In this document: positions 15,858 to 23,863 of the stretch, piece after piece | Position numbering within the stretch: the first letter of the stretch is position 1 | How the letters are laid out: the number at the start of each line of letters is the position of its first letter | NCBI GenBank assembly: GCA_964245885.1 | Contig: CAXTOX010000002.1 | Coordinates: 1-64,000 of the forward strand | Direction of reading: 5' to 3' | DNA from: CAHJWO01 sp964245885 | GTDB taxonomy: Bacteria; Verrucomicrobiota; Verrucomicrobiia; Chthoniobacterales; SZAS-18 | DNA: 64,000 nt | Position numbers and translations under genes: made by a program | The notes under the pieces: model-generated | What the model was told of the DNA's origin: nothing | The model's input: the letters and a program-made list of their open reading frames with translations, nothing else | Databases searched by the model: none

Positions 15858-17606
15858 TTACACGCTTTCCGAGGCCGCAGGAACTTTTGCCCCGTTCGCT
15901 TTGCCGCTCAGCATCGTCTTGGCCAACGCGGTGGCTGACTCGCCCTGGCCGCCGAGCATCCGCGCGATTTCCTTCACGCGCGCCTTCGTTTTCACTTCGG
16001 CCAGCCGCGAGTACGTGCGTTCCTCGGTGAACTCCTTCGAGACAACGTAATGCGCCTTCGCCAACGCGGCGACCTGGGGCAGGTGCGTGATGCAGAGTAC
16101 CTGATGCCGTTCGCCGAGGGAGCGCATCTTCGCCGCCACCGCGTGGGCGATTTCGCCGCCGACGTTGGCGTCGATCTCGTCAAATACCAGCAGCGGCACC
16201 GCGTCCTGGTCGGCCAGCGCGCTCTTCACCGCCAGCATCACGCGGCTGATCTCGCCGCTCGAAGCGATGGAACGCAACGGCTTCGCGGGTTCACCCGGGT
16301 TCGGCGCGAACAGAAACTCGACCGTCTCTAGCCCGCTCGAACGTGGGGCGAACACAAACTCGATGGTCTCCAGGCCTGTCGCGCTCGGGGAGTCCAACTG
16401 CAAAAGATGGATCTCGAACTCGCTTTTCTTGAAGCCGAGGTCACGTAACTGGACGCGCACCGCTTCGGAGAGCTTCGGTCCCGCCTCCAGCCGCAACGCG
16501 CTGAGTTGGCGACCCACTTTGAGCAACTCCCCTTGCGCCGTGTCGATCTCGGCTTGCAGCCGGTCCAACTCCGCGCCCCGGTGTTCGATTTTCTGAAGGC
16601 GGGCGGCGCTCTGTTCGCCGAATTCGATGACCTGCTCGACCGTCGGGCCGTACTTGCGCTTGAGCGATTGCAGGAGGTGAACGCGCTCCTCCATTTCGGC
16701 GAGTTGCTCGGGGTCGAGGTCGAGCTTTTCGGCGTAGCTGACGAGCGAGCGCGCCAGTTCTTCGAGTTCCACCACGGCCGAATTGTGCGAGGCGGCCATC
16801 GGCGAGGCGTCGCCGTCGATCTTTTCGAGTTCGCGCAAGAGCCGCGCCGTTTCGGACAGGCGGGTCAGGATCGAAGGTTCGCTTTCGCTGAGTTCCTGGG
16901 CGACGCCGGTGGCCAACTCGATCAACCGGCGGCTGTTGGCGGCACGGGCGTAGCGGGCGGTGAGTTCGTCCTCCTCGTCGGCGCGCAGGGCGGCGTTTTG
17001 GATTTCGGCGGCCTGATGGCGCAGCAGCGCGAGTTCGCGTTCGAGCGCGGCCTCGTTGGAGGCGAGGCTGGCGTGTTCCTCGCGCAACTTGCCCACCCGG
17101 CTCCAGATCTCCTCGTACTCCCGGCGGGTGCCCTCCGCGCGGCTGAAGGCGTCGAGCAGGTCGAGCTGCCGCTCCGCGCTGAGCAGCGACTGGTGATCGT
17201 GCGGGCCGTGCAGGTCCACGAGGAGGTCGCCCAACTGTTTGAGCACGGCCAAGGTCGTCGGCGAACCGTTGACGAACTGCCGGTTGCTCCCGGCCTGCGT
17301 GAACGTGCGCTTGACGATCAGCCCGCCGTCCACGCAGCCTTCGAGGCCGTGTTCGTCGAGTTCCGCGTCGAGCGCGCCGCAGTCGTGCACGTCGAAGGCC
17401 GCTTCCACCGTGCAGGAGTCCGCTCCGGTGCGGAGGAGCGTTTTTTCCGCGCGCTCGCCGAGCAGGAGCTTGAGCGCGCCGAGGATGACGGACTTGCCCG
17501 CGCCGGTCTCCCCGGTGACGACGACGAACCCGGGCGCGAGCTGCCAGTCGAGTTCTTCGACGAGCGCCAGATTCTTGATGCGCAGCGAGGAGAGCGTTGC
17601 GAGCAC
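15858..17606 (-). CDS. recN: DNA repair ATPase RecN
   Basis: A 582-residue SMC-like protein that acts early in double-strand-break repair. N-terminal Walker A GETGAGKSVIL lies at about 31-41; long coiled-coil arms occupy roughly 155-370; the C-terminal head has SSGEISRVML, the Walker B LLVFDEIDANVGG and ITHLPQVAALA. An oddity is an imperfect tandem duplication of 14 residues in the C-terminal head: GLETIEFVFAPRSS is followed at once by GLETVEFLFAPNPG, where other RecN proteins have one copy. It lies 46 bases from, and divergent to, the MBL gene, and is convergent with the hybrid kinase. Confidence 0.95.
   Translation of the reverse strand: MLATLSSLRIKNLALVEELDWQLAPGFVVVTGETGAGKSVILGALKLLLGERAEKTLLRTGADSCTVEAAFDVHDCGALDAELDEHGLEGCVDGGLIVKRTFTQAGSNRQFVNGSPTTLAVLKQLGDLLVDLHGPHDHQSLLSAERQLDLLDAFSRAEGTRREYEEIWSRVGKLREEHASLASNEAALERELALLRHQAAEIQNAALRADEEDELTARYARAANSRRLIELATGVAQELSESEPSILTRLSETARLLRELEKIDGDASPMAASHNSAVVELEELARSLVSYAEKLDLDPEQLAEMEERVHLLQSLKRKYGPTVEQVIEFGEQSAARLQKIEHRGAELDRLQAEIDTAQGELLKVGRQLSALRLEAGPKLSEAVRVQLRDLGFKKSEFEIHLLQLDSPSATGLETIEFVFAPRSSGLETVEFLFAPNPGEPAKPLRSIASSGEISRVMLAVKSALADQDAVPLLVFDEIDANVGGEIAHAVAAKMRSLGERHQVLCITHLPQVAALAKAHYVVSKEFTEERTYSRLAEVKTKARVKEIARMLGGQGESATALAKTMLSGKANGAKVPAASESV
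16306..16389 (-). repeat. 42-bp imperfect tandem duplication inside recN
   Basis: Copies at 16306-16347 and 16348-16389 have a period of 42 bases (14 codons). Both begin, on the plus strand, with GCGAAC followed by AAACTCGA. They encode the two consecutive GLET(I/V)EF(V/L)FAP units of the RecN head domain. The copies have diverged, so this is not an assembly stutter. Confidence 0.8.
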
Positions 17607-17652
17607 GGGTCAGGAGTGTAAGCTGGCGGACGGGTTTTCTCAAGCGGACGCA

Positions 17653-18439
17653 ATGGGCGATTTTCAAGTCACGTTTCTCGGCACGGGCACCAGTCAGGGC
17701 GTGCCGATGATCGCCTGCGACTGCCCGGTGTGCTTGTCTCCTGATCCACGCGACAAACGCTCGCGCTCGTCGNNNNNNNNNNGAAACGCCGGAAGCGGCG
17801 TTCGCCGTGGACACGGGGCCGGACTTCCGGACGCAGTGCCTGCGTGAACGCGTCCGCCGCCTCGACGCCGTCGTCTACACGCACGCGCACACCGATCACA
17901 TCATGGGGTTCGACGACTTGCGGCGCTTTTGCGACCTGCTGCCGGACCACACGCTGCCGATCTACGCCGCCACCGAGACGATGACCGATCTGCAACGCGT
18001 GTTCCGGTTCGCCTTCGACGGCACCGCGCGCTTCCCCGGCTACATCCAGCCCGAGCCACATCTGGTGGACGGGCCGTTCCGCATCGGCGAGACCGAGATC
18101 ACGCCGCTGCCAGTCCCGCACGGACGCATCCGGGTCAACGGCTATCTTTTTGCACGCGGCGGCCGCAAACTCTTCGCGTACCTGAGCGACTGCAAAGCCG
18201 TTCCCGAGCCGGTGCGCGAGATCATCGCCGGGGTCGAGGTGCTCGCGTTGGACGCGCTGCGCCACCGGCCGCACCCGACCCACATGAGCCTGGACGAGGC
18301 GCTGGAGGTCTCCGCCGCCGTCCGGCCCCGGTACACGTACCTGACCCACCTGTGTCACGACCTCGGCCACGTGGAGACCGGGAAGATTCTCCCGGAGGGC
18401 ATCCACGTCGCCTACGACGGGTTAAAAATTGCCCTATGA
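17653..18439 (+). CDS. MBL-fold metallohydrolase (PhnP-like), split by an assembly gap
   Basis: A metallo-beta-lactamase-fold hydrolase of the PhnP/ElaC-related group. The N-terminus VTFLGTGTSQGVPMIACDC, a Cys-rich zinc knuckle, and the metal motif THAHTDHIMGFDDLR are clear; further ligands are PHGR, YLSDCK and the late THLCHD. Ten Ns at 17773-17782 fall between RSRSS and ETPEAAFAVDTGPDF, and the reading frame changes across them. If the gene is intact, the true missing length is a multiple of three, and the family pattern suggests only a few residues. The ATG at 17653 lies 46 bases from divergent recN. The stop overlaps the next start. Confidence 0.88.
17773..17782. other. Assembly gap 1 (10 Ns)
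   Basis: Placeholder gap inside the MBL-hydrolase gene. The coding frames on the two sides require a real length that is a multiple of three. Confidence 0.95.
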
Positions 18440-20073
18440 GGCGGCGGCGACACGGCGACGATAAATGGGCGTTCGCGGCCCTGCTCACGGCCGGGTTGCT
18501 CGCCATCGCTCCTGCGGGCAGCGCGCAGGTCGGATCAGCCAACCAGTTCGCCGTCAACAATCCGGCCCGCTTGGCCGTGGTCGTCTACAACCAGAGTGAC
18601 CCGCTCTCCCATGAATTAGCCGACTTCTACGCGGACAAACGCGGCATCGCGCCGGCACGGGAGGTGGGATTGAGATGCTCCACCGACGAGGAGATCAGCC
18701 GCGAGGAGTACGACGACCAAATCGCGGGACCGCTCCGGCGAATCTTCGACGAACGCGGCTGGTGGAAGCGCACGCCCGACAAGCCTGGCGCGGAACCTTC
18801 CAGCACCGTGACGAGCAACCAAGTCTGTTTCCTGGTGCTCATGCGCGGAGTTCCCCTACGGATCAAGCAAACTGGTGGTTACGCGGGCGACTTCTGCAAC
18901 CAGCCCTCGCCACTCAAGGATGCCAACGGCGCGTGCGTCGACTCCGAACTCACCGTGCTCGGCCTGTTCACCCGGGCGATCTCGGGGATCGTGCCCAATC
19001 CTTACTACCGGTCGTACAGCCATTTCGCGGAAGCACGCCGTCCGCCCGGCATGATGCTCGCGGGACGGCTGGATGCGCCGACCGTTTCCATGGTCAAGCG
19101 CATGATCGAGGATTCGGTCGCGGTCGAGCAAACCGGCTTGTGGGGCCGCTGCTACCTCGACGGCCGCGGCCTGGCCTCTGGTTCGAGTCCGCTCGCGGAA
19201 GGCGATGGCTGGATCGCCAAGCTCCACGACGAGGTCGTTCCCTACGCGCTGCCGACGGTCGACGACAACGAGCCGGCCATGTTTTCCACCGCGTTTCCGA
19301 TGATGGAGGCCGCGCTGTACTTCGGTTGGTATTCCGAGCAACCGGCGGGGCCTTTCACGCGCGGCGGCTTTCACTTCGAGCGCGGCGCGGTGGCCTGCCA
19401 CATCCATTCGTTCAGTGCGACGAGTGTGCGCGACCCCTTCAAGTGGTGGGTGGGTCCGCTGCTCGACAAAGGAGCGGACGCCGTGCTGGGCAACGTTTAC
19501 GAACCTTACCTCTCCCTGACCACGCACCTTGATCTGTTCGCGGAACGTCTCTTCGACGGATTCACCCTGGCCGAGAGCGCGTACGCCGCGCAACCCGGCC
19601 TTTCGTGGATGAACACCGTCGTGGGCGATCCTCTCTACCGGCCGGCCCTCGCCTGGAAAAACCAGGATTCCGACCTCGACGACGGGGCGGCGAAGGGATC
19701 TTCCCTCGCGACAGACGGTCGCGCGTACCGACGGGGCGCGCAGACCTGGCGCGCCGAAGGGCCGACGGCTGGCGTGGCAGCGCTGAAGAAGAGCGCCGAG
19801 CGGCTGCACAGCGGCCGGATCTACGAAGGGCTTGGGCTGTTGCAAGCGGCGCACGGCGACGCGCAACATGCGCCGGAAGCGTTCGAAAACGCCGCGAAAT
19901 ATTACAAGGACCCCGCCGATAAGGTGCGCTCAGCGTACGAGGAGGTGCGCTGCCTCGTCACGCTCGGGAGGAAAAAAGACGCCGCGGCCGTGCTAGCGGC
20001 CACGCGCGACCAGTACGCGAGCGAACCGGCGGCAGCGATCTTAGATGAGTTAAAACCCTCGGTGGTTCCGTGA
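18436..20073 (+). CDS. TIGR03790-family exported protein
   Basis: A 545-residue protein with an N-terminal signal peptide (LLTAGLLAIAPAGSAQ, residues about 16-31). The body matches what I know of the TIGR03790 family, large exported proteins of unknown function in Verrucomicrobiota and Planctomycetota: RLAVVVYNQSDPLSHELADF, FLVLMRGVPLRI, GCYLDGRG-like and WVGPLLDKGADAVLGNVYEP segments. The C-terminal 130 residues look like TPR-type helices. The ATG at 18436 overlaps the stop of the MBL gene (ATGA), so the two are co-translated. A long inverted repeat (IR2) starts 12 bases after its stop. Confidence 0.8.
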   Translation: MRRRRHGDDKWAFAALLTAGLLAIAPAGSAQVGSANQFAVNNPARLAVVVYNQSDPLSHELADFYADKRGIAPAREVGLRCSTDEEISREEYDDQIAGPLRRIFDERGWWKRTPDKPGAEPSSTVTSNQVCFLVLMRGVPLRIKQTGGYAGDFCNQPSPLKDANGACVDSELTVLGLFTRAISGIVPNPYYRSYSHFAEARRPPGMMLAGRLDAPTVSMVKRMIEDSVAVEQTGLWGRCYLDGRGLASGSSPLAEGDGWIAKLHDEVVPYALPTVDDNEPAMFSTAFPMMEAALYFGWYSEQPAGPFTRGGFHFERGAVACHIHSFSATSVRDPFKWWVGPLLDKGADAVLGNVYEPYLSLTTHLDLFAERLFDGFTLAESAYAAQPGLSWMNTVVGDPLYRPALAWKNQDSDLDDGAAKGSSLATDGRAYRRGAQTWRAEGPTAGVAALKKSAERLHSGRIYEGLGLLQAAHGDAQHAPEAFENAAKYYKDPADKVRSAYEEVRCLVTLGRKKDAAAVLAATRDQYASEPAAAILDELKPSVVP

Positions 20074-20085
20074 AGCGGGTCGGAC

Positions 20086-20204
20086 CAGAAAGCCTCGCGC
20101 AAAGTCTGCAAAGCCGCAAAGGAGGAAGGAATAAAACTCTCTTCCGTTTTAGCTATCCTTTCTCTTCCCTTTGCGGCTTTGCAGACTTTGCGCGAGGCTT
20201 TCTG
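20086..20204. repeat. Long inverted repeat IR2
   Basis: Arms 20086-20122 and 20168-20204 are perfect reverse complements over 37 bases, with a 45-base spacer. The arm contains runs of CGCAAAG and GCAAAGCCGCAAAG, unlike the arms of IR1, IR3 and IR4. It starts 12 bases after the TIGR03790 stop and ends 8 bases before the DUF2851 start codon, so any hairpin would lie across the leader of that gene. There is no T-run after either arm. Confidence 0.95.
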
Positions 20205-20212
20205 CTTCTCCG

Positions 20213-21615
20213 ATGGAACTCGCCCACCGCTACGACGCCCTGCTGACCGCGCCTGAGGGCCACTTGCGCGAAGCCCCGGCGGATGGCTTCGCGGACGACC
20301 GCAGCGAACTCGAACTCCAGGCGCATTGGTTTGCGGGCGACTTCGGGGCGAGTTTCCTGACCGCCACCAACGGTGAGCGCGTGGAAGTCGTGCAGTTCGG
20401 CGTGTGGANNNNNNNNNNACCGATGCCGCCGTGCGTTTCCCGGACCGCGACGGTGCGCCGGTCCTGCGCGGGGCCATCGAACTGGATACCAGCGCCGAGG
20501 ATTGGGAACGCCACGGCCACGGCTCGAACTCCGCCTTCGACGGCGTCGTGCTGCACCTCTACCTGCGCCAGGGATTGCGCCAGCCCTTCACCCGCACCTC
20601 GCAGCATCGGCAGGTCGCGCAGGTGCAGCTCGATTACCGCCAGATCGAACAGCGTCCGCCGCCCATGCCGTTGCCGCTGGCGCGTCCCGGCCGCTGCCTC
20701 GCGCCTCTCCGGTTGCTGGACCGCGAGCAGGTGCGGACGCTGCTTTCCGCCGCGGCGCAGTACCGGCTAGAAATCAAGAACCGGCGCTGGCAACGCCTTG
20801 CCGCGGTGCGCGGGTACGACCAGGCATTGTTCCAATCGCTTGCCGTCACGCTCGGTTACAAGGAAAACAAGCTGCCCTTTGCGTTGCTCGCCCAGCGGCT
20901 GACCCTCAAAACGCTGCGCTCCGAACCGGACGCGGCCACCGCGCTGCTGCTCGGAGCGGGAGGGTTCCTGCACGCGCCGGAGTTCGGCGGCGACAAGGAC
21001 GCCAAGGAAACCCGCGCCTATCTGCGCGATTGTTGGGAACATTGGTGGCCCCGGCGCGGCGGCATGGACCGTATGGTGCTGCCCGCCGCCGCCTGGAAGC
21101 TCGCCGGTCTGCGCCCCGCCAACCATCCACAACGCCGCCTTGCCGCCCTGGCCGAACTCGCCCGACGCTGGCCGGAAGTCCGTGCGCTGATCGATGGCGC
21201 GGGCGTGGATTTTTCCAAGCAGGTCATCCGGTTCCTGACGGGTTTGCGCGATGAATACTGGAGCCATCACTACACGCTGACCTCGTCGCGGACGATGCGT
21301 CCGCAGGCGCTCATCGGCGAGTCCCGGGCGACCGAAATGCTCGCGAACGTGTTCTTCCCGCTGGCCATCGCGCACCGGCCGGAACGCTGGACGGAGTACG
21401 GGAAACTTCCCTCGACGACGAGCAACCGCCGGGTGGAGACCGTGATCGCACGGCTGTTCGGCGACCGGCCCGATGGCATCGCGTGGATCAAGACCGCCGT
21501 GCACCAGCAGGGGCTTTTGCAAATCTACGAGGATTTTTGCCTGCGCGACGATACGGACTGCGAGCAATGCACCTTCCCGGAGCGGGTGAAGCGGTTCGAG
21601 TTTCAGCGGAGTTGA
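20213..21615 (+). CDS. DUF2851 family protein, split by an assembly gap
   Basis: A protein of roughly 465 residues belonging to DUF2851, found in Bacteroidota and Verrucomicrobiota, function unknown. Typical segments are ELQAHWFAGDF, RGAIELDTSAEDWERHGH with its acidic and His residues, VLHLYLRQ, and a C-terminal Cys cluster with DDTDCEQCTFPERV. Ten Ns at 20409-20418 lie after VVQFGVW and the frame shifts across them; the true missing length should be 2 modulo 3. The ATG at 20213 directly follows IR2. IR3 starts at the base after its stop codon. Confidence 0.82.
20409..20418. other. Assembly gap 2 (10 Ns)
   Basis: Placeholder gap in the DUF2851 gene. Frame continuity requires a real length of 2 modulo 3, probably about five residues by analogy with the family. 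Confidence 0.95.
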
Positions 21616-21765
21616 CCGCCGCAGGCATCGTCCCAAGGTAGGGTTGCCTCTCCGAGGCAATCCTATTGTTTCTGGATGACCGTCCTCGCGCTTGTAGCCA
21701 TCGCTCCGGTAAATCTAGGATTGCCTCGGAGAGGCAACCCTACCTTGGGACGACGCCTGCGGCGG
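21616..21765. repeat. Long inverted repeat IR3, related to IR1
   Basis: Arms 21616-21665 and 21716-21765 are 50 bases each with one mismatch; the spacer is 50 bases. The arms share with IR1 the blocks CCGCCGCAGGC, TCGTCC, AAGGTAGGG and CTCTCCGAG, and the spacers share CTATT, TTCCTGGA/TTCTGGA and GTAGCCA, so the whole element is homologous, not only the arms. It begins immediately after the DUF2851 stop and ends 65 bases before the M61 peptidase start. Confidence 0.95.
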
Positions 21766-21830
21766 GAGCCACTTCCCATTGCTTCCCGAGAATCCCTTTG
21801 ACACCCGGCGGGCGGCGGGTACATGCGAGC

Positions 21831-23738
21831 ATGCCATCGACTCTGCGCCGGTTGTTGTCCCTCGCTGCCAGTCTCGCGTTGGTTTTCGGAACGTCCGCCG
21901 CACTTCGCGCGCAAACCCCGCCCGCGCCGATCACCGTGGAAGTCGACGCGAGCGACACCGCGCGCAAGATCATCCACTCGCATCTGGTCATCCCGGTGAA
22001 GCCGGGTCCGGTGACGTTGTTCTACCCGAAGTGGCTGCCCGGCGAGCACGCGCCGACCGGCCCGATCAACAGCCTGGTGAACCTGCGTTTCAGCGTCGGC
22101 GGCAAAATGCTTTCGTGGCAGCGCGACCCGGTCGATCTCTACGCGGTCCGCTGCGAGATCCCGGAGGGTGGGACGACGTTGGATGTCACCCTGGACGACG
22201 TGATCCCGACGGGCACGGGCGGATACTCCAGCGGCACGTCGGCCTCGGCGCAGTTGACGATCCTCAGTTGGAACCAACTCCTGGTCTACCCGGCGGGCAC
22301 CCCGGCCGACGACCTCACGTTCAAGGCAGGCATGAAACTGCCGGCCGGCTGGAAATTCGGCACCGGCATGGTCGTGGCAAAGACGGAGGGCGACCACACA
22401 GCCTTCGAGCCGGTGAGCCTGACCACGCTCGTCGATTCGCCGGTCGTGGCGGGCGCTTTTTATCGGAACATCCCGCTGACCGCACCCGGCGTGCAGCCCT
22501 CCGCGCAGATGGACCTCGTGGCGGACAGCACCGCCGCGCTGGCGCTGCCGGATGACGAGATCGCCCACTACAAGACCCTCGCCGCCGAAGCCGTTTCACT
22601 CTACGGCGGCACGCACTACCTCCACTATCATTTTCTAGTGGCGCTCAGCGACCACATCTTCCACTCGGGTATCGAGCACCATGAGTCGAGCCTCAACACC
22701 CTGCCCGAACGTACCTTCATCGACAAGGAATCCCGGATGGCCGAGGGCGACCTGCTGCCGCACGAGTTCACCCACTCCTGGAACGGCAAATACCGCCGTC
22801 CCGCGAGCCTGACGACGCCGGACTTCCAGGTGCCGATGCAGGACGATCTCCTCTGGGTGTACGAGGGACTCACCGAGTACGCCGGCAGCTACGTGCTGAC
22901 CGCGCGCGCCGGGTTGATGGACGCCGGTTGGAGCCGCGACTGGTTGGCTTCCACCGCCGCGCAGATGGACTACCGCTCCGGCCGGCAGTGGCGCAACCTC
23001 CAGGACACGGCCACGGCGGCGTCGCTGCTCTATGGATCGCCGTCGGAGTGGGCGAACCTCCGGCGCGGGGTGGATTTCTACCGCGAGGGCGTCCTGCTCT
23101 GGCTGGAGGTGGACACCCTCATTCGCCAGCAAACCGGCGGGGCGAAGTCCATCGACGATTTCACCCATGCCTTTCACGGCGGCGTGACCCCGCCCGGGGT
23201 TGTGACCTACACCTTTGACGACGTGGTCAACGGCCTGAACGCGGTCGCGCCGTCCGATTGGCGTTCCTTCCTGCGTGAGCGCATGGATGCATACACCACG
23301 CACGCGCCTCTGCGCGGGATCGAAAACGGCGGATGGGAACTCGTCTACAACGACCAAGCCAACAAGGAAGACGCTCAGTTGGAGGAGGACCGCAAGTTCA
23401 CCGACGTACGTTACTCGCTCGGATTTGCCGTCGGCGAGGACGGCACGATCAGCGATGTGCTCGGCGGCAGCCCGGCGGAAAAAGCCGGGATCGGCCCCAG
23501 CATGAAGCTCGTCGCCGTGAACGGCCGCGCGTGGAACGGGAAGCTTCTCAAGCAGGCGCTCGTCGAAGCAAAAGGCGACGGTGCCGTTTCGCTGCTGATC
23601 CAGAACGACGATTTTTACCGGACCTGCCGGCTGGATTATCACGACGGCCCTCGCTACCCGCACCTGCAAAAGAAGGCCCAGCAGCCTGACCTTTTGGAAC
23701 AGATTTGCAAGCCGCACGCGGCGGCCGGCAAACAATGA
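21831..23738 (+). CDS. M61 family glycyl-aminopeptidase-like protease with PDZ domain
   Basis: A 635-residue exported metallopeptidase. A signal peptide ends near SAALRAQ (residue 26). The beta-rich N-terminal domain contains KWLPGEHAPTGPI, typical of M61. The zinc site HEFTHSWNGK is at about 311-320, with a downstream Glu in WVYEGLTEY. A PDZ domain occupies about 520-600. Members cleave N-terminal Gly or Ala from peptides, probably in the periplasm. The ATG at 21831 was chosen to begin the signal peptide. It lies downstream of IR3 and upstream of the GH63 gene. Confidence 0.92.
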   Translation: MPSTLRRLLSLAASLALVFGTSAALRAQTPPAPITVEVDASDTARKIIHSHLVIPVKPGPVTLFYPKWLPGEHAPTGPINSLVNLRFSVGGKMLSWQRDPVDLYAVRCEIPEGGTTLDVTLDDVIPTGTGGYSSGTSASAQLTILSWNQLLVYPAGTPADDLTFKAGMKLPAGWKFGTGMVVAKTEGDHTAFEPVSLTTLVDSPVVAGAFYRNIPLTAPGVQPSAQMDLVADSTAALALPDDEIAHYKTLAAEAVSLYGGTHYLHYHFLVALSDHIFHSGIEHHESSLNTLPERTFIDKESRMAEGDLLPHEFTHSWNGKYRRPASLTTPDFQVPMQDDLLWVYEGLTEYAGSYVLTARAGLMDAGWSRDWLASTAAQMDYRSGRQWRNLQDTATAASLLYGSPSEWANLRRGVDFYREGVLLWLEVDTLIRQQTGGAKSIDDFTHAFHGGVTPPGVVTYTFDDVVNGLNAVAPSDWRSFLRERMDAYTTHAPLRGIENGGWELVYNDQANKEDAQLEEDRKFTDVRYSLGFAVGEDGTISDVLGGSPAEKAGIGPSMKLVAVNGRAWNGKLLKQALVEAKGDGAVSLLIQNDDFYRTCRLDYHDGPRYPHLQKKAQQPDLLEQICKPHAAAGKQ

Positions 23739-23863
23739 CGGGGCTGCTTCGTCAGTTTGTCGTGGTGCGGGCCGGGTTGTAGCCGCCCTTCACATGGGTG
23801 CGATTTTCCTTGGCGGATTCATCCCTTGATGGTCTATCCTCGCGCCGCACCATCCTTTTTCCG

